Source: Methanogenium sp. S4BF
GTDB taxonomy: Archaea; Halobacteriota; Methanomicrobia; Methanomicrobiales; Methanomicrobiaceae
DNA length: 64,000 nt
Assembly: GCF_029633965.1 (NCBI RefSeq)
Contig: NZ_CP091277.1
Span: forward strand, 1,175,940-1,239,939
Direction of reading: 5' to 3'
In this document: piece by piece, positions 61,401 to 64,000 of the stretch
Layout of the letters: each line of letters starts with the position of its first letter
Position numbering within the stretch: position 1 is the stretch's first letter
Notes under the pieces: model-generated
What the model was told of the DNA's origin: nothing
Database searches by the model: none
What the model saw: only the letters and a program-made list of their open reading frames with translations
Program-made: the position numbers and the translations under genes

Positions 61401-63008
61401 AGCAGTACCGGTTGTGGCATTCCCGGTTGCATAACAGTTGGTGATGGTGCCTTCACTATACCCGACAAAACCACCGGCAGCATAATCACTGGCATTGGCA
61501 TTCCCGGTTGCAGAACAGTTAGTGATGCTGCCAGTGTTACTGCCGGCGAGGACACCGACATAGCACTTTCCGGTTACGCCGGCGTCACCGGCGGTGATTC
61601 CCAGGTCCTTAATTTCTGCACCCGAACCAACATACCCAAAAAGGCCGACATTTTCAACACCGGTTTTACTCAGGGTGAAATCGCTGATGGTGTGGCCCTG
61701 CCCGTCAAAATTCCCGGTGAATTTCGTGCCGCTGTTCCCGATCGTCGCCGTCGGGCTTCCGTCAGCGAGGGAGATGTCTGTTGTGACGATGAAATGCTTG
61801 TCCCAGTTTTCAGAATCGGTTGAGAGATAGATGACATCGTCCCGGGTGCTGATCTGGTACGGATCATCCGACGTGCCGCTTCCACCGCTATAGAGTTGTT
61901 CTACCTGCACCTGCCACTGGAAGAGTGGATACTCACTCTTATCCGAAAACGCCCGCCAGATTTTGGATGAATCAGCATCCGTGCTGATAATTCCTGTTGA
62001 CCATTTAAGACCATTATCCGGTGATGTTCCGGTTAAAAAAACATAGTCCTTAAATTTCGTAATATCAGTGATCAGAATACCGGTTGCCGAAGGTCCACCA
62101 GTGTAACGGTAACAGTTCGTTACGGAGCTATCCCAATTGTAACCAACAAGACCGCCGGCATAAGAAGGAGCAGTGGCAATACCCGTTGCATAACAATTTG
62201 TAATGGAGCTATCGACATTCCAACCAACAAGACCACCGGCATCACTTCCAGTTGCAGTGGCCTTGCCCGTTGCATAACAGTTCGTTATGGAGCCATAGTC
62301 ATTCCAACCAACAAGGCCGCCGGCATCATATTCAGAAGTGGCATTGCCCGTTGCATAACAGTTCGTTACAGAGCCATGGTCATTCCAACCAACAAGGCCG
62401 CCGGCATCATACTTAAATGCAGTGGCATTGCCCGCTGCAGAACAGTTCGTTACGGAGCCATAATTCAAACCAATAAGACCGCCGGCATCACCTCCAGTTG
62501 CGGTGGCAGCGCCCGTTGCATAGCAATTCGTAACCGAGCCTCGATTATCTCCAACAACCACACCGACATAATTGCTTCCGCGTACACCATTGGCATTCGT
62601 TTCAACGCCCAGACAAGTAATCTCTCCACCTGAACCGACACAGCCAAAGAGACCAATGTTATCATTATTTATCGACAATTCGAAGTTGCTAATCGTATAC
62701 CCCTGCCCGTCAAAAGTGCCGATGAAAGGAGTAGCGGAAGTACCAATCGTTGATGTGGGATTTCCTCCGGAAAGATCGATATCACCGGTCACTATAAAAT
62801 ATTTATTCCAGTTGCCAGAGTCCGTGGACAGATATCTGATATCAGCACTGCTGCTTATCTGATAGGGACTCGCCTCTGTGCCGCTGCCGCCGCTATACAC
62901 TGCGGCTACCGGTGCTGCCAGACAGGGAATTGCGACAAACGTGATGAGCATCACAAAAAAAATTGCTTGAATTGCTGGTGCACTCCACCAGGGGGAATTT
63001 TCAGACAT
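55488..63008 (-). CDS. Giant GLUG/PEGA surface protein, upstream frame with signal peptide
   Basis: The protein is 2506 residues from ATG 63008, preferred over ATG 63023 because GAGGTG lies 7 bp before it. A signal peptide (IFFVMLITFVAIPCLAAPVAA) is followed by four modules that each open YSGG-(S/N/T)-GT...PY-(Q/K)-I(S) and carry many GLUG motifs of the GGLVG...(T/I)TNCYATGNATA type (about 62895-61885, 61885-60975, 60540-59285, 59065-57245). PEGA domains separate some modules. A right-handed beta-helix region (about 57030-55840) and a PGF-pre-PGF-like segment follow. The frame ends at TGA 55488 inside a PEGA domain, after TNATVGGLSP. The missing half of that domain is in the next frame. Confidence 0.9.
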   Translation of the reverse strand: MSENSPWWSAPAIQAIFFVMLITFVAIPCLAAPVAAVYSGGSGTEASPYQISSSADIRYLSTDSGNWNKYFIVTGDIDLSGGNPTSTIGTSATPFIGTFDGQGYTISNFELSINNDNIGLFGCVGSGGEITCLGVETNANGVRGSNYVGVVVGDNRGSVTNCYATGAATATGGDAGGLIGLNYGSVTNCSAAGNATAFKYDAGGLVGWNDHGSVTNCYATGNATSEYDAGGLVGWNDYGSITNCYATGKATATGSDAGGLVGWNVDSSITNCYATGIATAPSYAGGLVGYNWDSSVTNCYRYTGGPSATGILITDITKFKDYVFLTGTSPDNGLKWSTGIISTDADSSKIWRAFSDKSEYPLFQWQVQVEQLYSGGSGTSDDPYQISTRDDVIYLSTDSENWDKHFIVTTDISLADGSPTATIGNSGTKFTGNFDGQGHTISDFTLSKTGVENVGLFGYVGSGAEIKDLGITAGDAGVTGKCYVGVLAGSNTGSITNCSATGNANASDYAAGGFVGYSEGTITNCYATGNATTGTANLAGGLVGYNNGGTITNCYATGNANAGVRFAGGLVGYNNGGTITNCYATGNATVGTSLAGGLVGSNTGTITNCYRHYNGGDNSRGTYVPDLMTLRDTAFLTGDELNNGLKWSAGIISTSADSTKVWRAFTYKSQYPIFQWQSFGTGTIQVNSTPAGANISLNGVATGSETNATLSAIPAGTYNISAAKSGYDTGYQSITLTGDATASVNFILVQQVGTLQVNSTPAGALISINGSSTGNYTNATFSNYLPGTYNVTVERDGYIPSPGFRTVTLSSGETETAAFTLVQLYSGGNGTAANPYQISTRDDVIYLSTDSGNWDKHFIVTTDISLADGSPTATIGNSGTEFTGNFDGQGHTISEFTIINWFGSYIGFFGYVDSGAEISNLRITASDAGVSGSNNVGVLAGYNTGILTNCYATGNATASGDYAGGLVGESRGTLTNCSATGSATASEYAGGLVGHVFSGTFTNCYATGDATATESWAGGLVGYFNSGTLTNCSATGNATTTASWAGGLVGFCGSSSITNCSATGDATAGDEYAGGLVGQSYGSITNCYATGNANARYDCAGGLAGSIRSDGSITNCYATGNATARNDYAGGLVAENMGAITNSYATGSATAGGSNTGGLIGYNKDGTLTNCYRHYNSGGCFNGTYVSDPTTFRDIDFLTGDTPDDGLGWSTGNISTSADLTKVWRAFTYKGQYPIFQWQSFGTGTIRVNSTPDGADISLNGVATESETNATLSQLSGGEYNVTVVLAGYKPDPAFSVVTLESGDTETLDFTLTKYSGGTGTSDNPYKISTEEDLIGLSTISGDWGAYFILTNDIALVNSPTETIGSSGTKFTGSFDGQGYTISNFVMNKSSSDYVGLFGYLDSDGEIKNLGVEAGDSGVFGKDYVGILAGRIGSGSVTNCSSTGSVSASGSSGYAGGLVGYIYSGSITECSATGNATASTNAGGLVGYIYYSATISNCSATGNVTASGEYAGGLVGRVSRTSGGSISITNCSATGSVSAGSYAGGLAGFAQYSGSTLRDCSATGSVTASSNYAGGLVGRIDSGSSIINCSASGRVDGSKYAGGLVGYFNYGNIINCSASGSATAGADGYAGGLAGYIYSGDTTITDCSATGNATASGGDYAGGLVGYAGYSSTGSISITNCSATGNAGARSYAGGLVGYVKESDSTIRKCYATGSATGSSSFAGGLVGKNDGSSIITCYATGNAAAEGAGYAGGLVGYSSGGITNCYGTGTATAGNYNAGGLVGQSSGGITNCYATGNATVTRYDDAGGLVGTNSGTITNSYAIGSAAARSYARGLVGSNSGTITNCYRYTAGGSGTPIDDLSTFRDYAFLTGTPGVDPSTDPGLNWSAAVISTDADSSKIWRAFTYKNNYPIFQWQSYEEGTIQVNSIPEGASVSLNGVDTGSKTNATLTDMAAGTYTVTVAKSGYLSDSQTVLLAGGATEEVDITLISPVLWNVSSIAGGGNYSEVSDVPVLKDGDTIQIWGTDGHTYEGGFTIAVPNVTVKQWDGSPVRPLLTNTSNTAPAITITADNATLQGLTISGNTFAGAGAGVQALGTIGSHLQGLTITGCVFTGNGVSAEGSDDSGGAVCITYVDDSCITDTTFTGNTAGEHGGAVLITTSPSPVLTDVVFTNNSAKYRGGGVYIRNSAAPVLTRTTFTNNTAGTFGAGASYYDADDAVVTGATFTNNTANYGGGCYFEQSDTPEISGTAYTDNTANYNGGGCYFISSPSADIQDTTFTRNTGKLGGGSQFYNSALAEITNVTYTDNTASSEGGSCYLASSSDVVFTNISADTGSGDDFSVSEECTGVIFTNLTMGDTDSTSVSFTFGGGMKIAGATVIQPADPTGYANISHFVNVTAPGWMLLNVSYTDADVAGLNASSLSMWDITTGSTWGEVAGTNGVNTVEKYVYARLESLSSWHTIAPFANITGTLQINSTPSNGWIWIDGVNRSVQTNATVGGLSPISNTM
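55516..55521 (-). other. G6 run at the frame junction of the giant gene: candidate -1 slippery site
   Basis: In the upstream frame the codons are GTG-GGG-GGA-TTG, so G-GGG-GGA fits the X-XXY-YYZ heptamer in phase. A -1 slip gives VGGIVPDIEHNVTVV, which completes the PEGA domain, and makes 63008-42565 plus one base exactly divisible by three (6815 codons). A one-base sequencing or replication error in the G run would look the same. Confidence 0.7.
57463..58740 (-). repeat. Dense GLUG-motif repeat cluster
   Basis: The fourth GLUG module holds the longest series of roughly 60-75-bp repeats, each encoding AGGLVG-(Y/R)-x-NCSATG(N/S)-type units. The other modules (62600-62100, 61540-61170, 60210-59470, 54640-54060) contain the same motif at lower copy number. 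Confidence 0.75.
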
Positions 63009-63023
63009 GGTAAAACACCTCAT

Positions 63024-63883
63024 TTTCGGTAAAGACAGAACAGATGATCCTCAGGCACCTGAAATCCAAACCCCGGACGTCCCCTGCCGGCACCCCGGCA
63101 CGGGAATCTGCATGCGTAGTACTATCAGGGATACTGCTGCACGAATATGGATCAGCACGAATGCCTGCCAAAAACGGCATTATAACTACTCTTTTGAGGA
63201 GGAACACCACAATGGAGAGATAACAGAAGACCTCAGGTCTCTGACGGCCGGAGAAAAATAACGCACAGTAGGCATGCAACGCGGGGGGGACACTCATTAA
63301 TAGTTATTGCACAATTACGCATATATAAATACACCCTCACACAAGCCCATTAAGGCTTTTAAGCATCATGCTGTGCAATGCCGACAATAGTTAAGGGAAC
63401 AAAATAACCGTACCGGCCACTGACTTCAAACCCGAATACCAGAAACCGCGATTGGTTTCCTGAAAAATCGGTGATGATGCGGATTTAAAACCGGATCAAA
63501 ACGCCCCGGGCCGGCAACCCGGACCACATCCGAACGGTATTAAATCGGACCATGCATCAGGGGCCAATAATTTCCCGTCAGAATAAACAGAGAAACGAAC
63601 ACTGCCATTTATAGTATGGGGAAGACAAGGCAGGAACCGGATATTTCCGGAGGGGAATATGTTCCTGCCCGGCCCGGCCAAAAAATGATATCCAAAAGAC
63701 ACCGGCCCTGTGGTGTGTGGTCAGGGGGGCCGGCTGTCTCTTCCTGAATGGTATTTCCGAGAGTATAGTATTGGGATGGGTGGGGAAAGGTGCCATGTGT
63801 CATGCACTCTGTGGTCTTTGCTGACACATGGATTGAATGGAGAGTTTGTCCTTTCAGCCATTCATGAGATGATTTGCTGGTTC
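63024..63883. other. Upstream region of the giant gene, no gene seen
   Basis: About 860 bp without a supported coding frame. The short frames present lack ribosome-binding sites and family resemblance. It contains the probable promoter at 63321-63330. Confidence 0.5.
63321..63330 (-). promoter_or_regulatory. TATA box for the giant surface-protein gene
   Basis: The minus strand reads ATTTATATAT, a strong archaeal TATA box. With transcription starting about 25 bp downstream, the leader would be near 290 nucleotides, long for an archaeon. Confidence 0.5.
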
Positions 63884-64000
63884 TTATTCAGCGGACGGGC
63901 CGCCATGCCGGAGGCCGGTGCCTGCATCGGCAGGGCGGTTCTCCTGCAGGAAGGCGTGAACGGCTTCCCTGTCGCCGCTCTCAAGTGCGGTCTCAAGAGC
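63884..64000 (-). CDS. C-terminal end of an unidentified protein, cut by window edge
   Basis: The last 38 codons of a minus-strand gene, ending at TAA 63884. The visible tail ALETALESGDREAVHAFLQE is helical and resembles the end of helical-repeat proteins such as ankyrin or TPR types, but this is too short to assign. The rest lies beyond the right edge. Confidence 0.45.
   Translation of the reverse strand, partial: ALETALESGDREAVHAFLQENRPADAGTGLRHGGPSAE

Noticed and set aside
63007-63261. Plus-strand 84-codon frame upstream of the giant gene
   Set aside because: It overlaps the giant gene's start codon and leader, has no ribosome-binding site, and its translation resembles no known protein.

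Overview
The window reads as chromosomal DNA of a methanogenic euryarchaeon, most likely order Methanomicrobiales (genus not determinable from sequence alone). Supporting signs are the anaerobic-type cobalamin (cbi) genes, multi-PAS histidine kinases with the archaeal HDINNQ/HDIGNQ box, short winged-helix/PAS/GAF regulators, archaeal TATA-like promoters, N-glycosylation-rich PEGA/GLUG/PKD surface proteins, lipoproteins with lipoboxes, and PolX.

Layout. 1-8.4 kb: a U32 peptidase-family protein (cut by the left edge), a winged-helix/GAF regulator divergent from a sulfur-trafficking-like operon (DUF169, TusA-TusA-DsrE fusion, membrane protein), an ArsB/NhaD-type transporter, an AzgA-type purine permease and a HEAT-repeat protein. 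8.9-19.4 kb: cobalamin island, with a cobalt ECF transporter (cbiM-N-Q-O, plus strand) converging on cbiT-L-F-G-H-C-D-E (minus strand, every junction abutting or overlapping), and cbiA upstream on the same strand. 19.5-26.5 kb: two related receiver/PAS histidine kinases. The second sits in a direct segmental duplication that also carries a wrecked copy of cbiA. Both spacers hold fossils of a purine permease. 26.8-39 kb: assorted secreted proteins and lipoproteins, a second HEAT protein with the same promoter element as the first, another HTH-PAS-GAF regulator, PolX, an IS5-like transposase, UvsE, a SpoIIAA-like protein and a dienelactone-hydrolase-like lipoprotein. 39.4-42.4 kb: an unrecognised protein, an array of three 28-bp-spaced repeats, a 37-residue basic protein with an ideal Shine-Dalgarno sequence, and a double-cupin lipoprotein.

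42.6-63.0 kb is one of the most striking parts: a giant cell-surface protein gene read as two overlapping frames (2506 and 4308 codons). The frames join inside a PEGA domain at a G6 run, GTG-GGG-GGA, in the exact phase of a -1 slippery heptamer. A -1 slip gives a single protein of about 6814 residues: signal peptide, four GLUG modules, a beta-helix, another GLUG module, 33 near-identical 71-residue PEGA repeats, PKD and cohesin-like domains, a Thr/Pro linker and a C-terminal membrane anchor. Whether this is programmed frameshifting, a real mutation or a sequencing error cannot be decided here.

Functionally, the cobalt importer feeds the corrin-ring pathway. Corrinoids are needed in methanogens for methyl transfer. 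No cbiJ, cbiX/cbiK, cbiP, cbiB or cobalamin-assembly genes are seen in the window, so the rest of the pathway must be encoded elsewhere. The large number of sensor proteins and the giant adhesin-like protein point to environmental sensing and surface interaction.
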